Positions 10,530 to 22,150 are shown, numbered from the stretch's first letter. The stretch: DNA of 64,000 nt from Odontocerum albicorne (GCA_949825065.1 OX463848.1:24956986-25020985), one strand, 5' to 3'. Notes: generated by a model from the letters alone, not told the origin. Translations and numbers: made by a program.

Positions 10530-11315
10530 TCAGATTTGGTAGACTTGATAATGCATTTTAAAGGCTCATTTGTGAGTTACAGATGTGAACCAAATGGGCT
10601 TAATATGAATATTGTAAGGCAGTATGAATATGTTTAAAATACTAATGAAATATTGGAGCATGCTGAAGAATATTTTGTATTTAAGAAGCATGCTCACATC
10701 GAATGTAATCTTTCAAAGGGTGATATTGAAAGAATAGTAGCAGCAGAAAATAGAGTGAATGGTGAGTTTGTGTTTATATATAAGAGCATTTCAAGAGAAA
10801 GAAAGTTGGTTACTTATAATGAACTCCAAGTTTCAACCTAAGGATATGCAAGTCAACTTGGATGTAAGGATATGCAAAAACGTTATGGAAGTAAGATATG
10901 TGTCTTAGAAATTTAAGCGGTGCTTAGGATATGTGGAAAAATAATGTAAATTAGATAATGTAGTGATGAAATAAGTTAACAATGCGGATCGTAAGAAGGT
11001 GTAGTGCTTAAGATGAAGAGAGGATCATCTAAATATTTCCTGCACGAAAATAGAATGAATGATTAAATATTTAAAAATAATCTAAATGAGTAGTTAAGAA
11101 GGTACGAGAAGTTTCAGAATATCTTAGGAAACGTGCCACGACCAAGGGAATCAAATTATGAAAGAGGGAACAGAGAAAAAACCTTAATATGAAGAAAGCT
11201 TGCATGACGAGGGGAACTACGTGGCAGAAGAAATATGTAGATGTGTGCCGAGACAGAACTAAGTTTAGATTTGTTCGCCTTTGCCTACTAATAGGGGCAT
11301 GGCGTTATGGGGATG
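10530..11315 (+). pseudogene. LINE-A reverse transcriptase relic
   Basis: Translation of 10,653-10,841 gives KGDIERIVAAENRVNGEF and later SRERKLVTYNEL, matching the thumb-region series (DIERRI-AGN-VNGAL, ---AKL--YN--L) seen in other LINE-A copies. Downstream, with stops and frame changes, come a gccacgaccaaggg..tcaaat block (RPRK---DQ), gtgccgagacagaac (CRDR) and the terminal ctttgcctactaataggggc..atggcgttatg. So the fragment runs from the palm-thumb border to the 3' terminus, deeply eroded. Confidence 0.55.
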
Positions 11316-12355
11316 ATGATTTTATCCGAAAATTATTTGAAAAGATGAATAAAAGCTTCGCATAAAGTTATCTTGAAAACTCTTAAACTTGTGATGGTTC
11401 AAGGTTCTGACCGCTAAATGAGCTGTCGCAATGTTCGTCCGTTTCGTGAATATTAACTCAAAGCTAATAATTCCTTGTCGCTGTCACTCCGTGACAGCTT
11501 TTGGATTGACACTGGCCATATGTTACAATGACTTTTACATTACTATAACAAATTTTCTAGTTGTTTTACTTAAAATATTCAAATCAAAATACACACGTAA
11601 CTGTAAATAAAGTACAAACGAGTATCTAACTAAAAGCATCACGTACGTTCCATCGGAACACAGGGATGCTACAATCAACCAGGTCAGTCAATAGTCCGAT
11701 ACTTTTAAGTCCTTAAATTGACTAAGTAATTCAAATTGTTAGTGTTATTAATGCGTTATCAATTGTATTAACAAAGATTACATTTAAATATATTTTACCG
11801 AAGCAGGTCTTATTTATTATTTACAATTACATAAAAAATTAATAACTCTTTATATAACTTTTGAATGGCGTAAACATGTTTCTTGTGAAAGAACATACAT
11901 TAAAATGACACAGAGAAACATTGACACTAGAATAAAAGAAAATAAGCGTTCTTATCTCACAGCAACTTTCCAGAATCTTCAAACAGTATTTTACAGTTAA
12001 AATAATACATGCTTTACAAAATTAATAAATAAGAGATATATGTATCTTTAGCCATAAACAAAAATTAAACTGTAATAAATAATAAAAAAATGCAAAAATA
12101 TTCACCTCTCATTTTTTTAGATTAAAAATAACCCACGCATACTTCCGATAAATCATGACACCAGTTGAAGTTTTAAGCATCGTAACAAACCTGTATCATT
12201 CTGCATGAAAAGAACCTCGAAGTATGAGGCAGAAACATGTGTAGCGGAGATAAATGTTATGAGTGGAATTATAAAGTAAATTATAAATAAAATATGTTTC
12301 AAAAACATAAAGTCGAAACTTAAAAAAATAAAGTTATAGTTTGCCAGTAAGGCCA
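11316..12355. other. No gene seen, 1 kb
   Basis: AT-rich. Contains a small perfect hairpin, ctgtcactccgtgacag, near 11,482-11,498, with no T-run after it. No coding or dispersed repeat recognised. Confidence 0.4.
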
Positions 12356-12506
12356 AATAATTCATGGGTGGTGCAAAAAGATAACCTGATGCAGAGGCAC
12401 GGCCTGGGGGACGTAGTCCGGGACAGAAGAGCATACAACCTGAGGACGAGGAGAGCTGACCCCAACAGTCTTCGCAGACAATGAGTTGGGATGGAGCCAG
12501 GGAGAA
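12356..12506 (+). pseudogene. LINE-D 3' end, 5'-truncated copy 1
   Basis: From ttcatgggtggtgcaaaaag to agccagggaga this sequence matches 40,057-40,203 with a single difference over about 145 bases (cgcaga against tgcaga). The translation is the pol tail NSWVVQKDNLMQRHGLGDVV, RDRRAYNLRTRRADPN. The truncation point is near 12,350. The following bases (accgtggtctagttgcgg) look like a SINE-1 head, so insertion next to or into a SINE is possible. The near identity to the distant copy points to a recently active family. Confidence 0.8.
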
Positions 12507-13538
12507 GATATACCACCGTGGTCTAGTTGCGGAACACTAATCTTATAACAGATCCGCTAGAGGCGATTTCCTATGATGTCCAAAACCACAAAAGGTTCAA
12601 ATATATCTAAGCAACTGTATTATCCTGGTTTTAGGATTATAAAATTAAAAAATATATTTTTTTAATTTCTCTAATACATATCTGTGTTTGTGAGTGAAAT
12701 ATTTATAATTAGAGAAAAATTATTTCACAAAATTCCTCGCCTTAAAAAAACGATGTAATCAACATTTCTGTGCTTGAGATAATATTCTGGGCAGTTTAGT
12801 GGACAGAAAACGGACAATGGATCGTATCCAATTTGTAGACATTGTCTTTTTGAGACGAATTCACGCGCATTTTATTCTCCGTTTTCATCATCGTCGACAC
12901 GTCATGTCCATATCGGCGCAGGCATGAAGAATAAACCTCAACTTCATTCTCTATTTCATAAATTAAATATGACAGTTACATGAAATTAGTGTTGATAGAA
13001 ATACATGTTTCTTAGATACAATATTGAAGATCATTCAAGTCTTAATGAGTTTTCTCTATGTATGACAAAAATAATATCGCTACATTTATTATACACAGTT
13101 TGTGAGATTCTTGTTCCTAAGCTGGCGTAAAATCTCAACTTATTAATAACAGTAAAAAAAAACAAAAAAGTTGGATGTTGCGTACAGCATGGCTGCCATT
13201 AAAAGTAAATATAGTTGGCAACAGAATTTAAATTTGAATGTGCAAAATATCAATTGCCGTAAGTCAGATAGAGTTCATTTGCTCGACTCACTCGCCGGAA
13301 TTCCTATGCGGACCTTGCCAAAAATGCTTATTGTCAATTGTGTTTTACCAGGGATGTCACAAACATGTAACAACTGTTCATAAAATTGTTATTATAGACT
13401 TAATAAAAAGTGTACAGTACAATTTTACAATAAGAGCTATTGTATTAAAAAAAAAAGTTTATTAAACCCTACTGAAAAGATTCCACCCGTAAAACGATAA
13501 GTATCAATTAGTAGAAAAGCTTAAAAAATACGATTTCA
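12507..13538. other. No gene seen, 1 kb
   Basis: A possible eroded SINE-1 head begins near 12,515 (ccgtggtctagttg) with a weak B-box-like aggttcaaat near 12,595. The rest is AT-rich with no recognised features. Confidence 0.35.
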
Positions 13539-13641
13539 CCTATACTAGGGTTGTGTCTTTGCTATAGTTGAAGTTTTTTGCAGATAAACATCTACAGAAA
13601 ACTTTAAATATAGCAAAGCAATCCTTTGACTATACTAGGTC
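13539..13641. repeat. Long imperfect hairpin
   Basis: Inner arms 13,558-13,585 and 13,590-13,617 pair at 24 of 28 positions around a 4-base loop, with two of the four mismatches becoming G-U pairs in plus-strand RNA. The outer arms begin cctatactagg and end actatactagg, extending a weaker stem to about 103 bp in all. Function unknown; a palindromic MITE or a small-RNA precursor are both possible. Confidence 0.72.
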
Positions 13642-13664
13642 GTAGTAATCAATCGGTTCGCAAT

Positions 13665-13750
13665 TGTATGTTATGTAAGGCTGAATGGAAATCCTCTCGA
13701 AAATAATTGACTCGATTTTCATCGCAGTAACACAAAATGTGATTTACGTA
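13665..13750 (+). repeat. Dispersed repeat R3, copy 1
   Basis: The string ataattgactcgattttcat followed by cgcagtaacacaaaatg recurs at about 44,150-44,200 with two changes (ataattaactcgatattcat, then cgcagtaacacaaaatgg). Class unknown. Confidence 0.5.
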
Positions 13751-13799
13751 TTATTCCACATGATGACAAAAATTACATTACGGCAAAGGGAGTTTTGGA

Positions 13800-14060
13800 C
13801 AATACATATTAAGTCAGAAAGACTGCTGAGGGGCTCTTGATCGAATCCTGGTATTGGTTCTAATAAGAACCAAACTCTCAACCGTGTAAGCGTGGACCAC
13901 ATAACCTGGGGCCAGAAAAATTATCAAAAGGGGTAAAAATAGACTCAATATATGCACAATCCTGCGAGCAGCTGATGTCGACTTTCCCTACTTAAAACTC
14001 AGATCCGCAGTCAACCCTTACTTACTCTGTAACTTTTGATGGTCCTAAATAAACAAGAAA
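13800..14060 (+). repeat. Dispersed repeat R2, copy 1
   Basis: Shares ordered blocks with 14,885-15,155: gcgagcagctgatgtcgac against tcgagcaaccgatgttgacc, ttccctacttaaa against ttcctatctaaa, gtagtcaac-type and gtcctaaataaacaagaaaa against gtccttaattaacaggaaaa. There is also ggctcttgatcgaatcctgg, which resembles a Pol III B box, so it may be a third SINE type. Confidence 0.5.
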
Positions 14061-14884
14061 ATTCTCCTTGGAATATTATAACAACATAATAATCTTTAAG
14101 TTTTTATCCTGCAAAGGCTTTCAAGTTTTTTATTTCATTAGTTCTGAGTATACTTTTTATTGTATCTGCTTTAAATTCTTTTCCATTCCAAGTCATTATT
14201 ATTGACATCACACATGCTTTATGAATGATAATGTCGTTTCTCGTTTTTTTTTTATTTTCGAGACATCTTTTAGTTTAATTTTAAAATATTTTTATCATTC
14301 ACTTTTTATGCATACATGGCATATGAAATAATTAAATGTTCTTCAATCCTTAGTTAACATTACAAATACCTATGTATTTTATTTCTTGAAAAAAAAGGTA
14401 AAAAATAAAAATTCCCTGTTGAATAAAAAACCTTCAGGTGATATTGTGTGGGTGATTGCAGAAGGAACACAATATATAATTCAACTTATCTTCTCGAAAT
14501 AAAGTTAGACGATGCTAAATCACAGAGAATCGTGACATTTTTATGACCGTTTATTGTCCACGACAATGAAAACTTTCTAGACAGTAATTTACATGAAAAA
14601 AAATACAACGTATGACATGCTCAGGGATAATTAATTGGTTACTATCTAAGTCCAATTAAATGAAGTTTGATGTTATACTTGCACGTTTCCTCCGCTTTTA
14701 CCGTACCTTAGACTTGTGTTTGTTATACACTCACTGACAATGTTAATTCAATTCACAGAACAGACGTAGATATATAATTTTAATTCGTAAATTACGCATT
14801 ACATATTATTTGTGCCAATGACAATTAAGGGAAAGGAGGAAGAGCAAAATATTTAGATGGCTACTGTAGTATTTCTTGGTTACT
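14061..14884. other. No gene seen
   Basis: AT-rich and featureless apart from homopolymer runs. Confidence 0.4.
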
Positions 14885-15155
14885 GACTCCTCGGTTAATC
14901 ACTGATTGAGCCAAGCAGAACACTCAGAGGCTTTCAGTCGAGTGACTTTGGTGATGACCCTGATAAGAACGCAATCCGCTTAAGCCTAGATAACACAAAC
15001 TGTGGGTAGATAAGATTTTGATATGCGATATATTAATGCAATGTTCCAAATATATTGCCCTTCGAGCAACCGATGTTGACCTTCCTATCTAAATATCTGT
15101 AGTCAACTTTCACCCTACAGCTCTTGAAGTTGTCCTTAATTAACAGGAAAATGAA
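14885..15155 (+). repeat. Dispersed repeat R2, copy 2
   Basis: Second copy of the repeat at 13,800-14,060, in the same orientation about 1.1 kb away; matching blocks are listed there. The conserved 3' edge is tccttaattaacaggaaaat. No coding capacity. Confidence 0.5.
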
Positions 15156-15780
15156 AAAGAAGTTCAACACAATAAATTATGAGGATGTTATGGGCTAAAA
15201 ACTTTTGATAGGTTATTTTAATCAAATATATTTTTTTCATTGCCTTAGCATATATTTGTAACTACGGCGTACATACACGTATGTACTATATACTAATTGC
15301 TATTAATGAATTCATTATTAAGTTAAACATAATGATTTTTTGCATACATTTTTGCACGTACAAATCAACATACATGAGAGTCTCGTATATACATTTAATA
15401 AACACTTGAATAGTTTATTAACCAATATATAAGAGCTGAAATTAATGTTTTGTAGTAATTGTTGTTGAAAAGGTATATTAGCCGTTCCTGTGTCTATTCA
15501 ATGAATATTTTATCTAAAAATCGATGTAATGTAAAAGAGTTTCTTTTCATTTGCATAACACGTAAACACGAAGGAAAGAAAATACTTTCCAATTTTTCTG
15601 AATTATAAAACTTCCGCCATGTAACAACAAAATCAAACCAAAATATTTCACGAAAACTTCCCAAATATCCGCAAAAATCATGACTTACTTTAAACAAACA
15701 GGTGGTTAATCGGTTTACCTCGAATATAACGATATTCTTGTTTGTAAAATTAATATAAAATTATTATGATTGCCAAAATC
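15156..15780. other. No gene seen
   Basis: AT-rich; a 67-codon minus-strand ORF (15,494-15,697) has no recognisable motif. Confidence 0.4.
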
Positions 15781-16475
15781 TGCTAAGATGAGAGTCCACA
15801 ATAATATCTCGGTGTCAAGTTCGTTGTATGGAAGTGAAACGTGAACCTGGAAAAAGACTGAGAGGAGTCGAATAAATACTGTTGGAATGAATGATTTGAG
15901 ACGAACACATGTAGAAATAATGTATTAGCAAATACGGAATGAAGTGATTAGCGATCGATGTAAACTTAAAGCTGGTGTTTTGAGCAAGATAAAGAGTAGC
16001 GCGCTAAGATGGTTTGGTTTGGTTTGGGCAACTGGAACACATTACAATGAAGTAAGATGGTTTGGTTTGCGCAACTGGAACACATTACAATGAAGTAAGA
16101 TGGTTTGGTTTGGGCAACTGGAACACATTACAATGAAGTAAGATGGTTTGGTTTGGGCAACTGGAACACATTACAATGAAGTAAGATGGTTTGGTTTGGG
16201 CAACTGGAACACATTACAATGAAGTAAGACTAATATGAAACACATAAATGCAAACGTGAGTGCAAAGCGTGTGAGAACAATACCAAGGAAAGTATGGCTT
16301 AATTAAGTGAACGACATTCTGAAAGAAGGAAATTTCGAAAGTCAGAGAACTTGCAGAAGTCGTATGAGGTGTACTGATATGGAAAAGACTAAGAATGTGT
16401 GTCGAGAGAAGATAGTCAGGGGATCTGTCCTCTCTGCCTATCCCGACAGGCATATGGCGTGATGTTATGTATATA
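15781..16475 (+). pseudogene. LINE-A relic with internal minisatellite
   Basis: Begins near tatggaagtgaaacgtg (YGSET-W equivalent), then gaatgatttgagacgaac, and atacggaatgaagtgattag (RNEVI). The LRWFG segment at 16,006 is tandemly multiplied. After the array come aataccaaggaaagtatggc (RPRKVW), ctgaaagaaggaaatttcg (LKEGN), cttgcagaagtcgtatgagg, and the terminal tctgcctatcccgacaggca, tatggcgtgatgttatg. It therefore spans the thumb and tail of LINE-A to its 3' terminus; stops abound. Confidence 0.68.
16006..16230 (+). repeat. Minisatellite, five copies of a 43-bp unit, inside LINE-A
   Basis: The start aagatggtttgg recurs at 16,006, 16,054, 16,097, 16,140 and 16,183, with a final partial start at 16,226. 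Spacing is 48 then 43 four times; the first unit has an extra ggttt. Units are almost identical. The unit covers the segment encoding LRWFG-LE in the parent LINE, the same place where the 94-bp array at 4,041 arose. Confidence 0.95.
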
Positions 16476-16500
16476 TTACACTTTGTTTAATCACGTAATA

Positions 16501-16865
16501 CGCATGAGCGATCACAGACTCCCAAAACGCGTCTTGTACGGGAAACTAGTGAGGGTTGCCTGAGAACTGGGAGCAGTAGACTCTGTTGGAGAATGGTAAG
16601 TCATATGTTCTGTGTCTGATGGCGTTTCTACGGTTAGACGTGTGGTAAACAGTCAGCGTGCTACGAACACGCGTCAACACTACCAGGTAACTCAGCAGGA
16701 TCCACATGTCTGTGACATCTGCGGGAGGGAGTGCGCATCTAGGATTGGGCTATTTTCTCACAGAAGATCACATGATTGACGTGGAAGAGCAGCTTAAGAT
16801 TGACGTTGGAGTGGCGAGGGCATCCTCGACTACGAGACCCAGCAACGACGACGAGATGTTTAAGC
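16501..16865 (+). pseudogene. LINE-E C-terminal tail with a C2H2-like finger
   Basis: The translation starts with MSDHRLPKRVLYGKL (equivalent to the MPDDRLPKQVFYGEL segment of many pol tails) and, at 16,706-16,770, contains CDICGRECASRIGLFSH, a Cys-X2-Cys ... His zinc-finger-like end known from non-LTR pol proteins. It finishes with ILDYETQQRRRD. The last 55 bases (from attgacgttggagtggcg to cagcaacgacgacga) are shared with the three SINE-2 copies. Frame changes and stops are present (between YGKL and the finger). This is the only LINE-E copy in the window. Confidence 0.68.
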
Positions 16866-18004
16866 TTGAATTTTATTTTCGATTATGTTGATTTAACTTG
16901 ATAAACTTTTTTACATAGTTGTTATTATTAATGTTATAAGGCACATTGTTCCGTCCAAATAAAAATAAATAAATATCCAATAAGAAAAACCAACTCAATG
17001 AGTATAACTCAAGGTTAGGGTTAAATCTACAAAAAAATAAAAGGTATAGTATGATAAATATCAAGGTTTTCATCATAAATAGCAAACTAAAATACCTTTT
17101 TCAATAACTTAGCCCCAATTACTATGTGAAAATATAAAATAAATATAGCTATTACATAAAATTATATATCGATTGATTCAGTGAAGTAGTTATTATATTC
17201 AATATTTACAAATAAAGGGTTCTCACCTTACTGCCTCCATTCGAGAAGATTCTATACCCTTTCAATCAACAATAATTAAATCCATTCACCATTACTTGTT
17301 TAGGGGTTTCAAATTCAATTATAGAGTTATTATTGTACTTGGAAGGTACTCTTGCACGAGGCGACATGAGAAATCGATGCCGGAGAAATTGGATGTTTGG
17401 GGATGTCCGTTAATATGAAATTTAAGTAAGAAATATTTCTTGTGGATTTATGGGTGTTTACTGTGAATTTAATTACAAATTTCTAATAAAATATTTATTA
17501 TTTGAACTAAACAAATAGACATTTAAGGTTCAGAATCACTTTTATGTGCAGACGCGTTTAATTGGTTCACAATAAGTTTTAAATGAAATTATACTTTAGA
17601 TAAGTATGGTGCAATTTGTCTGGTTTTCCCCTACCTCGAAAAGGGTGATGTGTTCTGAATAACATCAGATGCGGAGTGGACTATACTGCATATGATAAGC
17701 ACAAGTGGTGCCTAGTAGAGTAACTTTTCTGTGTGTTTGGGGATATCCAGATTATGAACCACATCGTGAACAAGCTGTCCACTCTATCATATGCGTTTTC
17801 TAAAAACGTGCAGAAGCTACACAATCTAATAATAAATACTGTGACCTTACTAGAGAAAAAACACTGCGTGCAAGTGCCACACATAGAATAAGAAATAAAA
17901 TTTCATACTATTTGTGAAAGTTTATGGAATTTAAAAAACTTATTATCATCATCCATTAATTTTAAATGATTTTGTGAATTGATCAAGGATGTGGCAAAGT
18001 TGAT
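16866..18004. other. No gene seen, 1.1 kb
   Basis: AT-rich; short minus-strand ORFs have no motif. Nothing recognised. Confidence 0.4.
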
Positions 18005-18165
18005 GTCAATCTCCGTGGCGTAATTTGCAAGACGGTGGCCATTCATCAGGGGGTTTCGGATTCGATTCTTGATGGTACCTGAAAATAAAGCGGTAGTATT
18101 GCAATCACATATGATAACGACTATCAAGTTCCAGGCCTTCATCAGTTATGTATTATCTGCCTTCT
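18005..18165 (+). mobile_element. SINE-1 copy
   Basis: Head caatctccgtggcgtaattt (A-box region of SINE-1), then gggtttcggattcgattctt and gatggtacctgaaa. The tail part is eroded. Confidence 0.6.
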
Positions 18166-18717
18166 CCAAAATGGAAACGATGTGATGCTGTGTATGTATC
18201 ACTACTTTTGAAATACATGAAAAAAAAACCAATATAATTTTAATTTGACATAATATAAATTAAATTCAGTGGCTTAATAATTTTTTTAAATCAACTCTGA
18301 TCAAACTTATTTAAGATTCGTCAGATGTGCATCATCCTTATTTACGTTCAAGATAGAATTTAAAAAAAATTACATTACTTAAAATACCGTTTCATTCCAA
18401 TTTTCTTTTGATTCCATTACATATCCTTTAATGAATCAATGAATTGATAAAAAATTTACTTTTTTTTTCTTACTTAAATTAAAACGAACATATTTGTATG
18501 CAAAACCTGTAATGGATAAAAATAGTTTAATGTATTCAAAGTAAGCTGGTTGGTTGAAAAAAAATGCTGTAAAGCAATAAGCCGGCCAGATGTTACATGT
18601 TTAACCATGTGCACAAAAGAATGAAAATAATAATGATATGAGGGTTAATTTTTTAATACTTTTCCTATCTTTTGCAATCACTAAATTTACTCTAAAAATC
18701 CTTCCTACTCCCTTTCT
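18166..18717. other. No gene seen
   Basis: AT-rich sequence with no recognised repeat or coding. Confidence 0.4.
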
Positions 18718-18872
18718 TACCTGCGTCCTAGTTGGTAAGAGGCCTGTCTCACGACCCGGAAGTTGCGGGTTCAAATCCCGCTAGAACCCAGATTTTTTTT
18801 AAAAAGGGGTTCAGTCTGGGTTTCCCTTAAGTTATCTTGAATGAAAGTGTAATATGTATAATACAATAAAAT
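18718..18872 (+). mobile_element. SINE-1 copy, well-preserved tRNA-like head
   Basis: Reads tgcgtcctagttggtaagag (A box TAGTTGG), then gaagttgcgggttcaaatcc (B box), cgctagaaccca, an A/T run, ggttcagtctggg and tttcccttaagtt, ending in a short tail gaaagtgtaatatgt, ataatacaata. The A-to-B box spacing fits a Pol III internal promoter. Confidence 0.72.
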
Positions 18873-19129
18873 GTCTTAGATCGCCTCCTTTAGAGCTTTA
18901 ACCTCTCGGATGACTTTTTTCCAAACTTATCGGTCACTCGCCGCTTCCTCCCAGTCTCCCAAGAAACTGTCGCATGCTATCTAAAAACGTCTATTTCAGT
19001 CTGCCAAATGGCCTACTGTTGTTGAACTGGCATAATTATATTTGTTTACCGTGACAAACTGAAAACTGCTTACATGGCCTACCCACGCTAACCTTCGCGA
19101 GCTTACGTAACTGGTAATAAGCAGTTGTA

Positions 19130-19345
19130 ATAATAATAAAAAAAAACGCAATTTATAAATTGCCGTTTGAGAGCAGACTCTCACTAAGGATTCGAACCTA
19201 TTGTTACTAACCTAAAAAACATAAGTTGAGCATAAGTATAAGACGGTGGGGGCTGCAGCCATTAGATCGGGTTTATAGATTTAGAAAAACATATGTGGTA
19301 AGAAAACCGCAGAAAAATTATCAAGGGAACACGGATTTAAATAAA
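19130..19345 (+). repeat. Dispersed repeat R1, copy 2
   Basis: Shows aataataataa, aatttataaattgccgtttg, agagcagactctc, aaggattcgaacc and, further on, tggtaagaaaaccgcagaaa. The order matches 49,705-49,960 (aataataataa, tatatagcgccgttt, gagcggactctg, tggtaagaaaactgcagaaa). The similarity of both distal blocks suggests a repeat about 200-250 bp long. Confidence 0.55.
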
Positions 19346-20033
19346 TCTTTGTAGATCTTTCCATATGTGAAAGTCATATATTCAGCTTCAGGCGTTTGTG
19401 TGTAGTGTTCATATAAAATCATCAATTTTGATAAGACCTCTCCAAAAGGCAGTCTTCAAGTGCTTTCTAAAACTGCACATGCAACCTGCATCTCTAACAT
19501 TAAAAGTTTTATTATTCCACGCCACAGGCTCAGCAAAAGTATTATCATAATTATCTCAGTTTCAACTTTTCTGTAGTCTATTTTGATCCTATAGACTAAG
19601 TATCTTTCACAATAGCTTGTTTTTGAAAAAAATTAAATAAGTTTGAAAAAAATAATTGATGACAATTTGGTTAATGTTTGGAGTATCGTTTTCTAAATTG
19701 CAACACTTTGATTAAAACACGTTTAACTCAACGAGCAATGTTGTCAACTCATTGAAAAGGGTGAGGGTGATTGACGGAGGAATATTGGAAATTTTACCCG
19801 CAACATTGTTAAATACAAAATTAAATCGACAGCCTCAACGACGAAAAGACAAGAGTACGTGTACTGTTAATTATGACAAAGTCAAGGACTTTTATTATTT
19901 TGAAAGGAAATCGTGAACATTATTTAATTTATTTATTTAACACTTTCTTGCAAATACTACTTGCGGATTTATTACTTTTTATTTCATTATTTTCTTTCAA
20001 ACATTAAGCTTTACTTTCAAAATTTATTATTAT
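19346..20033. other. No gene seen
   Basis: AT-rich; no recognised features. Confidence 0.4.
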
Positions 20034-20118
20034 CGTGTTTAAAATTAAGTAAATGAAACAGCTCAAAGTCTTAATAGTGTTTAAAATTAAGTAAATGAAA
20101 CATGAAACAGCTCAAAGA
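20034..20118. repeat. Direct duplication of about 34 bp
   Basis: The run gtgtttaaaattaagtaaat followed by gaaacagctcaaag appears at 20,034 and again at 20,077, the second with an extra gaaacat inserted. A local replication-slippage duplication. Confidence 0.75.
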
Positions 20119-21545
20119 AAATATGGATAAAGATCGAGATCACGGTATAGAAGTAAAAAGTTAATTGTAGGAAGTACGAGTAGTATCTCCTCTCAATATA
20201 AAATATATCCCTAAAAAGCCATTTTTCTGTATTTTATGGAGTTTAAATGACCCGGGTTTTCTTTTTCTCGGCGTAGTAGCTCATAGTTTGATATACGATG
20301 ATAATTCTGAGCATTCTCCGATGAATCTATATTTCAAAAGTTTTAAGTTTATTTAACATTATGGTAGTTCATTCAAATGTGTTTTAGTACTAACTGTTAG
20401 TAGTTAACTTTTGTTGTCGATATTTTTGAGCACTATTGCGATAACAACTATTACAAAATAAACCTGTTAACGTTTTTTATGTTTTTGTAAACTTTTTAGT
20501 TGGAACTAGAATAAAAAATATCGAGTCGTTATTGAAGAGTTTGAGTAACGACTTGAGTTGTTAAGTCGTCAGTGAAAAGATTTATATAACGATTTCAAAA
20601 TATAAGACCCGGTAGCATTGATATACTTAACTTAGTACATATACAAATAGGTATGTAGACATCCTCTTATGATGAAGGAACTGTTGGCGAGCATACCCAG
20701 TAAAAAATGCGGGATAAAGCAATGTGTAAAATTTATATTTATTGGAATATAAATTTTCCCTATTAATGGCGCAGAAATCTCTTTTGTATAAGCGCTACTA
20801 CCAGAGAGTTATGAATTCCTCATGGGTTGAATTGAATCACACTCCGATCTACTGCAAACCAGTGTTGCATAAATATATCATAAACTAGTGTTGCATAAAA
20901 GCCACCACTAAATGACATTATTTTACAACAAATTACAAAGCTGAATATACATTAAACCTCTCTTTGTAATTATAAAAATACAATTTTAACTTCTTTGAAA
21001 ATGATAAAATGTAGGAGCACAAAAAAAGTGGGTGATAAGATAAATAGTGATTTAAGCCATCGTTTTGAATCCTTCTCAATCCAACTGCTAAATGTGAATA
21101 AAAATATATTCCTTGAGGACACCGTAGGAATCTTACTAAGGCAAGACGAACTACAAAGAAAGGATTTGTAGATTTTGAGATACGTGATAGTAAAAGATTC
21201 GGCTTGTAGCAGAGTATATTTGTACTGTTCGACACGTATTCCAAAGATTACGTGTGCAGTTTCAAGAAAAATTTGATAACCATTTTCAGAATGAGTTGGG
21301 AAAAACCCCATTTTACGTTTTTATACATTTTTGATAATATAATGTTTCAAAGTTAAAAGACCAGTTTTAAATTAAATCAAGTTTGTGGTGTAGTAATGAT
21401 TTCAATTTTTGTGGAATGCTGTTTATAGACTTGTATGGTAGTTCTAGAAGAAAATGAGGAAAATTAATAAATCCTTGTAAGGAAAGGTTTGAATCAAATG
21501 ACCTAAGTGTGTGTGAAATAAAAATGAAACATTAGACAGAAAAAA
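20119..21545. other. No gene seen, 1.4 kb
   Basis: Two overlapping minus-strand ORFs (20,933-21,244 and 20,970-21,311, 103 and 113 codons) lie in different frames of AT-rich DNA. Neither has a recognisable domain, signal or conserved motif. I do not call them genes. Confidence 0.4.
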
Positions 21546-22150
21546 ATTGTATCTTGTAAGCATAATCATTTCGGATGACCGAGTGAAGTATGTTCTTAAA
21601 AAAAGGATTTCAGCAGGCAATGGAGTGAATAGTAGGTCATACAATATTTTTACTAACCGGATTATTTTAAGGGAAGAAAAACTGGCTACTTCTTATGGAA
21701 TCTTAGTCCTTATGCAAGCGAAATGAATAAAAATTAATAATTAATATGCAAGCAAAATTTTGACGTAGCAAAAAAGTTGTTGAAGTAAGATAAATACCGT
21801 AGAAATTAAAGTGTAACGTAGTATATGAAAAATAATTATGTCAGAATAAATAATAAAGAAAATCGGAAAAAATGTGAATCTTTAAAAGATGCATTGGTTA
21901 ATCATTGAGATGGTTGCGCCACGTATAAAGTAATAATCTATACGAATAGTTACAAAAGTTACAAGAAGCGTGGCATGACTTAAAATTGTTGCACGACCAA
22001 ATTAATAAAATTCTGAAAGAGTCTTTATACTAGCTTATATATGACGAGATGTATGGACGTGGAAGAAGCAAAATGTGTGTTTAATTGTTGCTTGAAGTGG
22101 AGATTTAACATTTCTGCATACCCTTATAAGAAAATGATGTGATGGTGATA
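21546..22150 (+). pseudogene. LINE-A relic
   Basis: The segment at 21,566-21,725 translates as SDDRVKYVLKKRISAGNGVN and then NRIILREEKLAT, the LINE-A thumb series. After an AT-rich interruption, gagatggttgcgccacgt (LRWLRH), cacgaccaaattaat (DQIN), attctgaaagagtc (ILKES), acgagatgtatggacgtgga (RCMDVE) and tctgcatacccttataagaa with atgatgtgatgg mark the tail and 3' terminus. Confidence 0.6.

Noticed and set aside
11482..11498. Perfect small hairpin as a transcription terminator
   Set aside because: No T-run follows, and intrinsic terminators of that kind are not expected in this eukaryotic context.
20933..21311. Two overlapping minus-strand ORFs of 103 and 113 codons
   Set aside because: Different frames of the same AT-rich stretch, Phe/Leu/Ser/Lys-rich, no domain or motif, no codon pattern favouring either. 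Treated as chance.
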